DNA from: Niveispirillum irakense DSM 11586 | GTDB taxonomy: Bacteria; Pseudomonadota; Alphaproteobacteria; Azospirillales; Azospirillaceae | Length of the DNA stretch: 64,000 bases | NCBI RefSeq assembly: GCF_000429645.1 | Contig: NZ_KE386934.1 | Location: 372,001 to 436,000, forward strand | Reading direction: 5' to 3' | Shown here: piece after piece, positions 25,575 through 34,940 of the stretch | How the letters are laid out: each line of letters begins with the position of its first letter | Numbering within the stretch: the stretch's first letter is position 1 | Notes under the pieces: generated by a model | What the model was told of the DNA's origin: nothing | The model's database searches: none | Seen by the model: the letters and a program-made list of their open reading frames with translations, nothing else | Position numbers and translations under genes: made by a program

Positions 25575-25694
25575 GCAACACTCCCATGTCAACAAACTGA
25601 AACCGGCTGTGGGGTAACACAGGCGAAAGGGGGGTGCCACCCCCGTGAATAGTCGCAGGGCGAATATAGCCGGTCACCGCGCGTTTGCGTGGCT

Positions 25695-26189
25695 TCACTG
25701 TCCGCTGAGATAGGGTTTGGTGATGCCCAGCAGTTCAAGGGTGAACAGCAACGTGGCGTCGGGCGGTACCTTGCCACTGGCAGAGCCGCGCGCGCCGTAG
25801 CCCAGCGCAGCCGGCACCGCGATTTCCCAGGTATCACCGATGCGCATCATCGGCACCACCTCCCGCCAGCCGGCGATCACGCGGGTCAGTTGCAGCTTGG
25901 CCGGCTTGCCCTTGCGCCCCGTTGTATCGTCAAACACGGTGCCATCGAGCAGGGTGCCACGATAATTCAGGGTCGCATGGTCGATCGGCGCTGGCACCGG
26001 CCCGGTGCCCGGCCCCGCCTTAACCACCCGGTAGCGCACGCCGCCGGGTGTGGATTTCCAGCCCTTCGCATCCAGGCTTGCCAGATATTCCGCCTCCGCC
26101 GGCGGGGCGGCACGGGCCAGCCCCGGCACCAGCGGCACCAGCACCAATGCCAGGGCGGTCCCCAGCATCCGCAACAACCTGCCCATCAT
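25695..26189 (-). CDS. FKBP-type peptidyl-prolyl isomerase, second exported paralogue
   Basis: This 164-residue protein has a signal peptide (LLRMLGTALALVLVPLVPGLARAAPP) and the FKBP signatures NYRGTLLDGTVFDDTTG, RVIAGWREVVPMMRIGDTWEI, VPAALGYGARG and VPPDATLLFTLELL. It is shorter at the N-terminus than its neighbour at 25020 and more basic. The two share the domain order and Gly-Tyr-Gly-Ala-Arg-Gly core, so they are paralogues. The intergenic gap (121 nt) suggests that they can be expressed together or separately. It is preceded by a DUF-type exported protein gene on the same strand. Confidence 0.9.
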   Translation of the reverse strand: MMGRLLRMLGTALALVLVPLVPGLARAAPPAEAEYLASLDAKGWKSTPGGVRYRVVKAGPGTGPVPAPIDHATLNYRGTLLDGTVFDDTTGRKGKPAKLQLTRVIAGWREVVPMMRIGDTWEIAVPAALGYGARGSASGKVPPDATLLFTLELLGITKPYLSGQ

Positions 26190-26209
26190 GTATCCTCCCC
26201 TATTTATGT

Positions 26210-26839
26210 TTACTTTTTCCCTTCCTCCTGGAAAGCCGGCGGCACGCGGCCTTCCAGCGGTTCCATCGTCATCATGCGCAGACCCGGCGGCGGGGTGAAC
26301 AGGGCCGCGTCCTGCGGTCCGCGCTTGATCTCGGTTAGTTTCATGGACACGTCAATCGGCTCCCCGCCATCCGTGGCCGTGCCCTCAATCCGGACATAGA
26401 TGCCATCGGCGCTGGCCCAGACATGGCCGTCAAAGCCACCGCCAGCCGGAAACGTATCCTGCACGCGGTACTTCACCACCTTTTCCCCGGCGATGGTTTC
26501 CGTGCCTTCCCGCGTCGCGTTCAGGGTGGCCAGCGCCGTGGGCACCACGCCCACTTCCGGATCGGCGGCATCAATCTCCATCGCCATTTTGCTTTCCGGC
26601 TGGATCACGATAGCCTTGGGCTGGTCGGGCCGGATGATCAAAAGGTTGGTCAAGCCATCCACCCGGCTTTCCCGACGTTCCTTGCCACGATCATGATGGA
26701 TCGTCGCCTCCAGCACGGCGCCATTCACCGTCAGCACCTGACGCGCCTGATATTGGGCCGCCGGGGTCGGCAATTGGTCGGCCAAAGCCGGCGACACCAC
26801 CAGAACGGTCAGCAGAAGGGCGGGAAGGAGAGGCTTCAC
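26210..26839 (-). CDS. Exported LolA/DUF4412-like protein
   Basis: This 209-residue protein has a signal peptide (LLPALLLTVLVVSPALADQ) and a beta-rich body (QYQARQVLTVNGAVLEATIHHDRGKERRESRVDG, VIQPESKMAMEID) like LolA-related lipid-carrier barrels or DUF4412. The pattern of paired strands, a central KVVKYRVQDTFPAGGGFDGHVWAS and a C-terminal FTPPPGLRMM supports this. I am not sure of the exact family and would not assign lipoprotein transport. It is 20 nt upstream of the FKBP gene on the same strand, so the three genes may form an envelope-quality operon. Confidence 0.68.
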   Translation of the reverse strand: MKPLLPALLLTVLVVSPALADQLPTPAAQYQARQVLTVNGAVLEATIHHDRGKERRESRVDGLTNLLIIRPDQPKAIVIQPESKMAMEIDAADPEVGVVPTALATLNATREGTETIAGEKVVKYRVQDTFPAGGGFDGHVWASADGIYVRIEGTATDGGEPIDVSMKLTEIKRGPQDAALFTPPPGLRMMTMEPLEGRVPPAFQEEGKK

Positions 26840-27028
26840 GGGATTGATACTCCAGAACAGGGATCCACCCTGGGGAATAGGGTAAGGGTACGACTGCTCA
26901 ACCGACGCGGCAAGCTGAACGGACGGCTTGACCCCTTATACTCAGCAAGAGCATAACAAAATCGACATGTCCGCCGGACGGGCCCCGGCCAGGGGCGGCG
27001 GCGGGCAAGGCCTGTCATGGAAGCCGCA

Positions 27029-28699
27029 ATGACCGATCATTTGACCATCGCCCTGGCGCAGATCAACCCGACCGTGGGCAAGCTGGACCATAATGCGGCC
27101 CTGATCCGCCAGGCCCGGCGCGAGGCGGCCGATGCCGGTGCCGATCTTGTTTTGTATCCGGAACTGTCGGTCTGCGGCTATCCGCCTGAAGATCTGGTGC
27201 TGAAACCCTTTTTCCTGGATCAGGTGGAAGCGACGGTTCGGGCGTTGGCCGCCGATACCGCCGATGGCGGCCCGGCGCTGCTGGTCGGCGCACCCTGGCG
27301 GGTGGAGGGGCGGCGGCACAATGCCGCCCTGCTGCTGGATGGCGGCAAGATCCAGGCCGTGCGCCTGAAGCATGACCTGCCCAATTACGGCCCGTTTGAC
27401 GAAAAGCGCGTGTTTGAGGCCGGCCCCCTGCCCGGCCCGATCAACTTCCGCGGCGTGCGGCTGGGCGTGGTGATCTGCGAGGATATGTGGACGCCGGACG
27501 TCTGCGAAACCCTGGCCGAAACCGGGGCAGAGCTGTTGCTGGTGCCCAATGGCAGCCCGTTTGAACTGGACAAGGTGGACCGCCGCCTCTCCCTGGCTGT
27601 GTCGCGCGTGACGGAGACCGGCCTGCCGCTGATCTATCTCAACCAGGTAGGCGGACAGGATGAACTGGTGTTTGACGGTGCCAGCTTCGCGCTTAATCCT
27701 GATCGGGAACTGGTCGCCCAACTGCCCGCCTTTGTGGAGCGGCTGGCCATCACCCGCTGGTCCCGCACAGCGGATGGCTGGACGGGCCAATCCAAGGAAA
27801 TGGTGCCGCCGCCGGAATCGCTGTCGGCCATCTATGGCGCCATGATTCTGGGCCTGCGCGACTATGTGGGCAAAAATGGATTTCCCGGCGTGCTGCTGGG
27901 CATGTCCGGCGGCATTGATTCGGCCATTTCCGCTGCCGTCGCCGTGGATGCGCTGGGACCGGACAAGGTTCATTGCGTGATGATGCCCAGCCCCTATACC
28001 AGCCAGGACAGCCTGGATGATGCCGCGCAATGCGCCGGCCTGCTGGGGTGCCGCATTGATACGATCTCCATTGCCCCTGCCATGGACGCCTTCGCAGCAA
28101 TGCTGGCCCCCAGCTTCGCCGGCACCCAGCCCGACATCACGGAAGAGAATCTGCAAAGCCGGTCGCGCGGCCTGACACTGATGGCGCTGTCCAACAAGTT
28201 CGGCGCCATGGTGCTGTCCACCGGCAACAAGTCGGAAATGTCAGTCGGCTACGCCACGCTCTATGGCGATATGTGCGGCGGCTATTCCGTACTGAAGGAC
28301 GTTTACAAGACGATGGTTTACCGCCTGTCGGACTGGCGGAACCAAAACCGTCCGCTTGGCGCCCTGGGCCCGTCCGGCATGGTCATCCCGGAACGGATCA
28401 TCACCAAGGCCCCGACGGCGGAACTGAAACCCGACCAGAAGGACCAGGATACGCTGCCCGAATATGCCGTTCTGGATGATATCCTGGAATGTCTGGTGGA
28501 AAAGGATATGTCCATGGCGGATATCGTCGCGCGCGGGCACGACGCCGCGACGGTCAACCGCGTCTGGCGCATGCTGGATCGGGCTGAATATAAGCGTCGG
28601 CAGGCGCCTCCGGGTGTGAAGATCACCTCCCGCAGCTTTGGCAAGGACCGACGCTATCCCATTACCAGTGGCCTGTTGTCATTGGTGCCGAGCAAGTGA
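27029..28699 (+). CDS. nadE: Glutamine-dependent NAD(+) synthase
   Basis: NadE makes NAD from deamido-NAD, using ammonia released from glutamine by its own amidase domain. The 556-residue protein begins with a nitrilase-like domain whose catalytic Glu (LYPELSVCGYPPEDL), Lys (LKHDLPNYGPFDE) and Cys (VVICEDMWTP) are all present. The C-terminal synthetase half has the P-loop LGMSGGIDSAISA and ends with the family SRSFGKDRRYPI. Another ATG at 27017 is in frame; GGAAG 5 nt upstream favours 27029. NAD is the target of the SIR2-type effector at 22.3 kb, a functional link by substrate only. Confidence 0.93.
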   Translation: MTDHLTIALAQINPTVGKLDHNAALIRQARREAADAGADLVLYPELSVCGYPPEDLVLKPFFLDQVEATVRALAADTADGGPALLVGAPWRVEGRRHNAALLLDGGKIQAVRLKHDLPNYGPFDEKRVFEAGPLPGPINFRGVRLGVVICEDMWTPDVCETLAETGAELLLVPNGSPFELDKVDRRLSLAVSRVTETGLPLIYLNQVGGQDELVFDGASFALNPDRELVAQLPAFVERLAITRWSRTADGWTGQSKEMVPPPESLSAIYGAMILGLRDYVGKNGFPGVLLGMSGGIDSAISAAVAVDALGPDKVHCVMMPSPYTSQDSLDDAAQCAGLLGCRIDTISIAPAMDAFAAMLAPSFAGTQPDITEENLQSRSRGLTLMALSNKFGAMVLSTGNKSEMSVGYATLYGDMCGGYSVLKDVYKTMVYRLSDWRNQNRPLGALGPSGMVIPERIITKAPTAELKPDQKDQDTLPEYAVLDDILECLVEKDMSMADIVARGHDAATVNRVWRMLDRAEYKRRQAPPGVKITSRSFGKDRRYPITSGLLSLVPSK

Positions 28700-28929
28700 A
28701 AGAAAGGTTCAAAGGAACAGTCCTCCCATGCTTGACAAGGCCCCGGCTGCCTACCAAAGTGCGGGCCAGCGCGCCTTGTGGGTTATGGACTATCCTCTTT
28801 CCATAGCTGACGAGGTAACCTCTCTGGTATAGGTTCAGGAGTAGCGCATGGCGTTGTTCCTGTTCCATAATCGAGATAGGCAATAATGCCGGTGAAATTG
28901 ACGCAACACGTTCAGGTGGGGGTTCCGCA

Positions 28930-29313
28930 GTGTCCTTGAACATTCAGGTGCTGGTTGTCGACGATTACGCGACGATGCGGCGTATCATCAGGAACCTGCT
29001 CACCCAGATCGGGTTCACAAAGATCGAAGAAGCGGCCGATGGTGCCGAAGCGCTGGCCAAGCTGCGCGCTGCCCAGTTCGGTCTGGTGATTTCCGACTGG
29101 AACATGGAGCCGATGACCGGTCTCCAGCTTCTGAAGGAAGTGCGCGCGGATGTCCGCCTCAAGGCAACGCCGTTCATCATGGTGACGGCTGAGTCCAAGA
29201 CGGAAAACGTGATCGCCGCCAAGGAAGCCGGCGTGAACAACTATATCGTCAAGCCGTTCAACGCCGACACGCTGAAGAAGAAGATCGAAAGCGTGCTGGG
29301 CGCGCTGGGCTGA
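28930..29313 (+). CDS. cheY: CheY-type chemotaxis response regulator
   Basis: This single-domain 127-residue receiver has the acidic pair Asp11-Asp12 (VVDDYATMRR), the phosphorylation site Asp56 in VISDWNMEP, a Thr in MVTAES at about 86, and the invariant Lys108 in YIVKPFN. This is close to E. coli CheY, which binds the flagellar motor when phosphorylated. Translation starts at GTG 28930, with GGTGGGGG upstream. No other chemotaxis gene is adjacent; cheZ is at 37.4 kb and an MCP at 53.3 kb. It is followed by a G/C-rich hairpin at 29380. Confidence 0.9.
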   Translation: MSLNIQVLVVDDYATMRRIIRNLLTQIGFTKIEEAADGAEALAKLRAAQFGLVISDWNMEPMTGLQLLKEVRADVRLKATPFIMVTAESKTENVIAAKEAGVNNYIVKPFNADTLKKKIESVLGALG

Positions 29314-29379
29314 TAAAGGGGCGCCAGGGGTAGTCATTGATCTACCCCGGTTGCTTTAAGCCCACCCTGACGAAGCCGG

Positions 29380-29440
29380 TATGCCCATCCGTCGCGGCCC
29401 CTGCTATTGGCACGGGCCTGCGGGGATGGGTTTTGCTTTG
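29380..29440 (+). terminator. Candidate terminator after cheY
   Basis: CCCATCC near 29382 and GGATGGG before TTTTGCTTTG form the outer stem of a long imperfect hairpin, with GCCCC/GGGCC pairing inside. The T run is interrupted, so this is a moderate call. Confidence 0.5.
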
Positions 29441-29500
29441 TGTGGCCTCCAGAGACAGGTGATACCGTGTCGGGCCATCTATTCGGCTGAAGTCACCGAC

Positions 29501-29540
29501 AAAAAAGCCGGCGTCCCATAACGGGAACGCCGGCTTTTTG
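29501..29540. terminator. Strong bidirectional terminator
   Basis: AAAAAAGCCGGCGT and ACGCCGGCTTTTTG form a long stem around TCCCATAACGGGA. It lies between cheY (plus) and potI (minus) and would stop transcription from either side. Confidence 0.9.
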
Positions 29541-29563
29541 TTTCTGTGCCCACAGGGGTGGGG

Positions 29564-30394
29564 TCAGCCCTGTTGGGCCATTTGTTCATCCCGTTTGCGC
29601 AACCTCTCCTGCCGGGCATTGTAGAAGCCAGCGGCAATAATGCCGGTTGCCACAATTGCCACCACAATCGTGGCCAGGGCATTGATTTTCGGGCTGAGCC
29701 CCAAACGGACGCTGGAGAAGACGACCTGCGGCAGCGTTGTGGAGCCAGGGCCGGAAACGAAACTGGTAATCACCAGATCATCCAGTGACAGGGTGAAAGC
29801 CAGCAGCCAGCCGGACACAATGGCGGGCGCGATCAGCGGCAGGGTGATGACAAAGAACACCTTGGCCGGGCGTGCGCCCAAATCCATTGCCGCTTCCTCC
29901 AGGCTGGCATCCATGGATACCAGACGGGACTGCACCACCACCGTCACGAAAGACATGGTGAAGGTGATATGGGCCAGCACGATGGTCAGCATACCGCGAC
30001 CCTCTGGCCAGCCGGTCAACTGTTCCAGACTGACGAACAGCAGCAGCAAGGCCAGGCCCAGGATCACCTCCGGCATCACCAGGGGTGCCGATACCATGCC
30101 GGAAAACAGTGCCCGCCCTTTAAAGGCGCCAAACCGGGCCAGCATCATGCCGGCCAGCGTGCCCAACACCACGGCACAGGAGGCAGAAATGAAAGCAACA
30201 CGGACGGACAGCCACGCTGCCGAAAGAAGCTGGTCGTCCTGCATCAACTCCCCATACCAGCGGAAGGAGAACTCGCTCCAGACCGAAATGGACCGGTTGT
30301 CGTTGAAAGACAAAACGATCAGCAGGAGAATCGGCAGATAAAGGAACAGCAGGCCGATCAACAAGCCGAAACGCAGGAACCAGGATTTCGGCAT
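29564..30394 (-). CDS. potI: Polyamine ABC transporter permease PotI
   Basis: This is the second permease of the putrescine importer, an inner-membrane protein of 276 residues with about six hydrophobic segments. It has the ABC-permease EAA motif EEAAMDLGARPAKVFFVITLPLIAPAI, and the C-terminal end is Arg/Glu-rich (ARQERLRKRDE). Start and stop overlap with potH by one nucleotide (TAATG), so translation is coupled. It is the last gene of the potFGHI operon, which ends at the bidirectional terminator 29501-29540. Confidence 0.93.
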   Translation of the reverse strand: MPKSWFLRFGLLIGLLFLYLPILLLIVLSFNDNRSISVWSEFSFRWYGELMQDDQLLSAAWLSVRVAFISASCAVVLGTLAGMMLARFGAFKGRALFSGMVSAPLVMPEVILGLALLLLFVSLEQLTGWPEGRGMLTIVLAHITFTMSFVTVVVQSRLVSMDASLEEAAMDLGARPAKVFFVITLPLIAPAIVSGWLLAFTLSLDDLVITSFVSGPGSTTLPQVVFSSVRLGLSPKINALATIVVAIVATGIIAAGFYNARQERLRKRDEQMAQQG

Positions 30395-31338
30395 TACGGG
30401 TGCCCCCCCTGTTTGCCCTGAACATTCTGGAACAGCATGATCGGCACCACCAGGAACAGCAGCAGAGCCACCGCCACAGCAGACGCCAATGGCCAGTCAC
30501 GGTTATTGAAAAATTCGGTCCAGAGCGTCCGACCGATCATCAGCGTATCCGGGCCCCCCAGCAATTCCGGGATCACGAACTCGCCTGTCGCCGGGATGAA
30601 AACCAGTAGCGAGCCCGCGATCATGCCTGGGATGGACAAAGGCAAGGTGATGGTCAGGAACGCTTTCCAGGGCGGACAGCCCAGATCGGCCGCCGCCTCC
30701 AGCAAGGTATTATCCATCCGCTCCAGCGTGGAATAGAGCGGCAGGATCATGAAGGGCAGATAGGAATAGGTGATGCCGATATAGGTCGCCATCGGCGTGT
30801 ACAGGATCTGCAAAGGCTGATCGATGATCCCCAGCCACATCAGGAAATTGTTCAACACCCCATTATTGGACAGGATGCCGATCCAGGCATAAACGCGGAT
30901 GAGAAAGCTGGTCCAGAAGGGCAGGATCACCAGCATCAACAGCGGCGCGCGCCATTTCGGGTCTGCCTTCGCGATGGCATAGGCCACCGGATAACCCAGA
31001 ACCAAGCAACAGATCGTGGAGACGAAAGCGATCTTCAGGCTGTTCAGATAGGCGATGATATAAAGGTCATCCGTCACCATATAATGGAAATTATAGAAGG
31101 TGACGGTGATCTGATATTTCAGCTCCTCCACCGTTTCCAGCAACGGCGTGAAGGGCGGGATCGCCATCTGGGATTCCGCCAGCGCGATCTTCAGCACGAT
31201 CAGAAATGGGATCAGGAAGAAAAGCAGCAGCCAGCCATAGGGGATGGCCATGACCAGCGCCCGGCCGGACAGGCCGACACGCTGGAGCAACCCCAAAAAG
31301 CCGGTATGCCGCATTTCGCTTTGGATCAGTTCCGCCAT
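30394..31338 (-). CDS. potH: Polyamine ABC transporter permease PotH
   Basis: This first permease of the putrescine importer has 314 residues and about six transmembrane segments. It carries the PotB/PotH-specific long loop (FTPLLETVEELKYQITVTFYNFHYM) and the EAA motif LLEAAADLGCPPWKAFLTITLPLSIPG. The order potF-potG-potH-potI matches the putrescine operon of gammaproteobacteria. Substrate preference between putrescine and spermidine cannot be read off the permease. Confidence 0.93.
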   Translation of the reverse strand: MAELIQSEMRHTGFLGLLQRVGLSGRALVMAIPYGWLLLFFLIPFLIVLKIALAESQMAIPPFTPLLETVEELKYQITVTFYNFHYMVTDDLYIIAYLNSLKIAFVSTICCLVLGYPVAYAIAKADPKWRAPLLMLVILPFWTSFLIRVYAWIGILSNNGVLNNFLMWLGIIDQPLQILYTPMATYIGITYSYLPFMILPLYSTLERMDNTLLEAAADLGCPPWKAFLTITLPLSIPGMIAGSLLVFIPATGEFVIPELLGGPDTLMIGRTLWTEFFNNRDWPLASAVAVALLLFLVVPIMLFQNVQGKQGGHP

Positions 31339-31348
31339 GATCCCCCCG

Positions 31349-32503
31349 TTAGCTGGTCAGCACGGAACCGGCGAAGGGACGCCAGCTCAAATACACCCGG
31401 TCCTCCCAGGTGATGGGCATTTCGGTCCGGCGCGTGACCATGGGGGCCGTCACCCGGACACGCTTGCCGGTGGTCAGTTCGATCTCATAGATCGAGACAT
31501 CCCCCAGATAGGCAATTTCCTTCACCGTACCGACGGCCTGGTTACGGCCATTGTCGCCAGCCGGCGGCTCCTTGGTGATGGCAATCTTTTCCGGCCGCAC
31601 GGCCACCCAGCATTCCGTACCCGGTGCGGCATGGCCGGGATGGCTGACATAAAGGTCGCAATCCGCTTCATCGGACCGAATCAGGGAATGGTCAGGCTCC
31701 GACTCCACGATACGGCCATGCAGCATATTGACCGATCCGATGAATTCGGCGGTGAAGCGGCTGTTGGGATATTCATAGATTTCGGTCGGCGTGCCAATCT
31801 GGGCGATGTAGCCCCGGTTCATCACGGCAATGCGTGATGACATGGTCATGGCCTCTTCCTGGTCATGAGTCACGATCACGAAGGTGATGCCGACCTTCTC
31901 CTGGATATTCACCAGTTCGAACTGGGTCTGCTCCCGCAGCTTTTTGTCCAAGGCCCCCAGCGGCTCGTCCAGCAGCAGCAGTTTGGGGCGCTTCACCAGG
32001 GCGCGGGCAAGCGCCACGCGCTGGCGCTGACCGCCGGAAAGCTGGTGCGGCTTGCGATGCCCGAACTGGGAGAGCTGGACCAGGTTCAACACCTCGGCTA
32101 CCCGCTCCTTGATCTCCGCCTTCGGCACCTTGTCCTGGTGCAGACCGAAAGCGATGTTCTTCTCCACGCTCATGTGCGGAAACAGGGCGTAGGACTGGAA
32201 CATCATGTTCACCGGCCGCTCATAGGGCGGCACGTTGGACATATCGACACCGTCGATGAAAATCTTGCCCTCGGTCGGGCGCTCGAACCCGGCCAGCATG
32301 CGCAGCAAGGTGGTCTTGCCGGAGCCGGAACCCCCGAGAAGGGAGAAGAATTCCCCCCGATAGATCGACAAGGAGACATCGTCCACGGCGGTAAAATCGC
32401 CGAACTTCTTTGTCACCTTCTCGATACGGACATAGGGCTTCTCATTCGGGTCCCGCCAAGGTTCCAGCTTGGTCTGGGTCCGCGAGGGCTGCGCAGTAGC
32501 CAT
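31349..32503 (-). CDS. potG: Polyamine ABC transporter ATPase PotG
   Basis: This 384-residue ATPase powers the PotHI permeases. It has Walker A GGSGSGKTTLLRMLAG, Q-loop QSYALFPHMSVEKN, signature LSGGQRQRVALARAL, Walker B LLLLDEPLGALD and the H-loop VTHDQEEAM. A C-terminal TOBE-type regulatory domain follows (GRIVESEPDHSLIRSD, WVAVRPEKIAI). The start is 10 nt from the potH side and 208 nt from the potF stop. A hairpin at 32659-32689 in that gap may act as an attenuator. Confidence 0.94.
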   Translation of the reverse strand: MATAQPSRTQTKLEPWRDPNEKPYVRIEKVTKKFGDFTAVDDVSLSIYRGEFFSLLGGSGSGKTTLLRMLAGFERPTEGKIFIDGVDMSNVPPYERPVNMMFQSYALFPHMSVEKNIAFGLHQDKVPKAEIKERVAEVLNLVQLSQFGHRKPHQLSGGQRQRVALARALVKRPKLLLLDEPLGALDKKLREQTQFELVNIQEKVGITFVIVTHDQEEAMTMSSRIAVMNRGYIAQIGTPTEIYEYPNSRFTAEFIGSVNMLHGRIVESEPDHSLIRSDEADCDLYVSHPGHAAPGTECWVAVRPEKIAITKEPPAGDNGRNQAVGTVKEIAYLGDVSIYEIELTTGKRVRVTAPMVTRRTEMPITWEDRVYLSWRPFAGSVLTS

Positions 32504-32658
32504 GTCGTCGTTCGTCCCTGTCCGGTTGAGCGAAAAAGGATTGGTGGCAAGAAATACGTGTCAGCCGATCCTACACGCGGCGCCTTGCCAAACGATAGCG
32601 CCCGTTGAAGTTCGGCTTGAAAATTATGACCTTGAGCGGTCAGCCTCAGGAAGCAGAA

Positions 32659-32689
32659 AGGGCGCCGGCAGTTCCCCCGCCGACGCCCT
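32659..32689 (-). terminator. Hairpin between potF and potG, possible attenuator
   Basis: AGGGCGcCGGC and GCCGaCGCCCT pair with one mismatch. On the minus strand the stem is followed by CCCTTTC, a weak T run. Partial read-through would give more binding protein than ATPase, as seen in many ABC importers; this is inference. Confidence 0.45.
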
Positions 32690-32711
32690 ATCCTTCATGG
32701 ATCAGGACTAA

Positions 32712-33806
32712 TCAGCGGCCAGTCTTGATCTTGGTCCAGGCGCGGGTACGTTCACGTTCCGCCTTCTGGGTGACCTGCTTCACGGTGAAGAACTTGTCCA
32801 TCACATCCTTCGGCGGGAAGATGGACGGGTTGCCGGAAATTTCCTTGTCCATCAGCGGCCAGGAGGCCGGCACGGCATTGGCATAGGCGACAAAGTCGCT
32901 GATGCCGGCCATCACCTTCGGCTCCAGCACATAATTGATGAAGGCATGGGCGGTTTCGACATTGGCACCCGCCGGAACGGCGGCAATGTCAAACCAGACC
33001 TGCGCCCCTTCCTTGGGGATGCTGTACTCAATCGTGTACTTGGCCTTGGCTTCCGTCGCGCGGGCGGCAGCCTGGAACACGTCACCCGAATAGCCCACGG
33101 CCACGCAGGCATCACCCGATGCCAGCGGATCGATGACCGACGGCACGAAAGTCTTCACATAGGGGCGGATGGCCAGCATGGCCGCTTCGGCCTTCTGCAC
33201 ATCAGCCGAAGCCTCGCTATTGGGATCCAGCCCCTGTGATTTCAGCACGGTCGGCAGGATATCGGTCTGGCTGTCCAGGAAGACAATGCCGCAGGCCGCC
33301 AGCTTCTTGGCGTTCTCCGGGTTGAAGACCAATTCCCAGCTATCGGTCGGGGCGTTGGGGAGCAGTTCCTTCACCTTCTCGACATTATAGCCGATACCAA
33401 TGGTGCCCCATTGGTAGATCACACCATATTCGTTGCCCGGATCGGTCGATTCGACCAGCTTCATCAGCGCCGGGTCCAGGTTCTTCAGGTTCGGGATCTT
33501 GGACTTGTCCAGCTTCTGGACAGCCTTGGCCTGGATCAGTTTGCGAAAGGTCGGCTCGGCCGTCGGAACGATGACGTCGTAACCAGACTTACCGACCAGC
33601 AGCTTCGATTCCAGGGTTTCCAGGTCGGTGAAGACGTCATACTGCGTCTTGATGCCGGTCGCCTTCGTGAAATCGTCCAGCGTGGTCTCACCGATATAGT
33701 CGGCCCAATTGTAGATATTGACCTTCTTTTCCTGTGCCACGGCGGCGTGGCTCAGGGCAACGGCGGCGACCATGCCGATGGCGCCCAGCACCTGCTTCAT
33801 CTTCAT
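32712..33806 (-). CDS. potF: Periplasmic putrescine-binding protein PotF
   Basis: This 364-residue polyamine-binding protein has a signal peptide (KQVLGAIGMVAAVALSHAAVAQ) followed by EKKVNIYNWADYIGE, the classical PotD/PotF start of the mature protein. Conserved ligand-pocket blocks (VPTAEPTFRKLIQ, YQWGTIGIGYN, SGDACVAVGYSGD) are present. The start at 33806 is set by GGGGGTCGTTG before the ATG; a longer frame reaches 33890 without a ribosome-binding site. It is the first gene of the operon and is separated from potG by a 208-nt gap. Confidence 0.94.
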   Translation of the reverse strand: MKMKQVLGAIGMVAAVALSHAAVAQEKKVNIYNWADYIGETTLDDFTKATGIKTQYDVFTDLETLESKLLVGKSGYDVIVPTAEPTFRKLIQAKAVQKLDKSKIPNLKNLDPALMKLVESTDPGNEYGVIYQWGTIGIGYNVEKVKELLPNAPTDSWELVFNPENAKKLAACGIVFLDSQTDILPTVLKSQGLDPNSEASADVQKAEAAMLAIRPYVKTFVPSVIDPLASGDACVAVGYSGDVFQAAARATEAKAKYTIEYSIPKEGAQVWFDIAAVPAGANVETAHAFINYVLEPKVMAGISDFVAYANAVPASWPLMDKEISGNPSIFPPKDVMDKFFTVKQVTQKAERERTRAWTKIKTGR

Positions 33807-34043
33807 CAACGACCCCCAATTGATTATCGCGTCTGCCTCTAGACGCGCCTCCGGGATACCGGGTGCAGGCCCGATATCTTCGCATTGCACATTTCCCCCG
33901 CCACCTTGTCAATCAGGATGGATTTATGAGGCGGAATAAAGGGATGGCATGCCCTCTTTCCCCATCGCAACGGCCTACCAGCCTATGGCATAAGTGCCCC
34001 CAGACCTTATCTTCATCGCAGAAAACCGGACGCGCGGCCCATC

Positions 34044-34874
34044 ATGGAATCGCAAGACGCTATCCCCTTCGGGTCCCACGCTCCCGGCGGTCTTGTTCAG
34101 ACACTGACCCGGTTCTGCCAGACGCGCCCGGTGACGCCACTTGGCCGCCGTATCGCGCTCTGGGTTCGCCGGGTGGCGATGCGTCTTCACGGACCGATCT
34201 TTGATGTCCAGGTGCGCGGCCTCACGCTGCGCCTCCACCCGGACGATAATGTCGGGGAACGCAAGTTCCTGTTCATGCCGCAATTTTTCGATCCGGAGGA
34301 AATGGCCCTTCTGGCCGGGCGCCTGCCCCGCGATGGCACCTTCATCGATATCGGCGCCAATGTTGGGCTTTATACGTTGAATGCGGCCAGCCTTCTGGGC
34401 CCTGGCGGTCGCATCCTGGCCGTGGAGCCGGGGCCGGAAGCCATCCGCCGGCTGCGCATGAACCTGTCCTTGAATCCAAGTTTGGCGACCATCACCCATG
34501 TGGATTGCGCGATCGGCGCGACGGAAGGGGTCATGGGACTCAACCTGGATGCCAGCAATCTTGGCGGGTCCAGCCTTGTGCATGAACATGGCGGCAACAG
34601 CACCCCGGTCCGCGTGCGACCGCTGCTGGATGTGCTGGCCGAAAAGGGGATAGACCGGATTGATGTGCTGAAGATTGATGTGGAAGGGGCGGAAGATCAG
34701 GCCCTGGCCCCCTTCTTTGCCCGCGCCCCTGAAAGCCTGCACCCGCGCCTGATCATTATGGAACGGTCAGAGAAAAGCTGGCGGGTGGACCTGCTGGCGC
34801 TGTTGCAAAGCCTGGGCTATCGCAGCTTTGGCTCCAGCAAGATGAACTGGCTGCTGGAGAAGCCGGCCCCCTGA
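34044..34874 (+). CDS. FkbM-family SAM-dependent methyltransferase
   Basis: This 276-residue protein carries the FkbM-type methyltransferase domain: GTFIDIGANVGLYTLNAASLL (SAM-binding motif I), ILAVEPGPEAIRRLRMNLSLN, and IDVLKIDVEGAEDQAL with the characteristic KIDVEGAE. Family members methylate sugars or secondary metabolites; the acceptor is unknown. It starts 237 nt from potF, divergently. No glycan gene cluster is nearby, so its target cannot be guessed from context. Confidence 0.85.
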   Translation: MESQDAIPFGSHAPGGLVQTLTRFCQTRPVTPLGRRIALWVRRVAMRLHGPIFDVQVRGLTLRLHPDDNVGERKFLFMPQFFDPEEMALLAGRLPRDGTFIDIGANVGLYTLNAASLLGPGGRILAVEPGPEAIRRLRMNLSLNPSLATITHVDCAIGATEGVMGLNLDASNLGGSSLVHEHGGNSTPVRVRPLLDVLAEKGIDRIDVLKIDVEGAEDQALAPFFARAPESLHPRLIIMERSEKSWRVDLLALLQSLGYRSFGSSKMNWLLEKPAP

Positions 34875-34940
34875 CGCGCGGCGGGAGCCAGCCTGCCATG
34901 TCCGGGCGGGGATGGCGCATTGGTCCGCAATGGCGCACCC

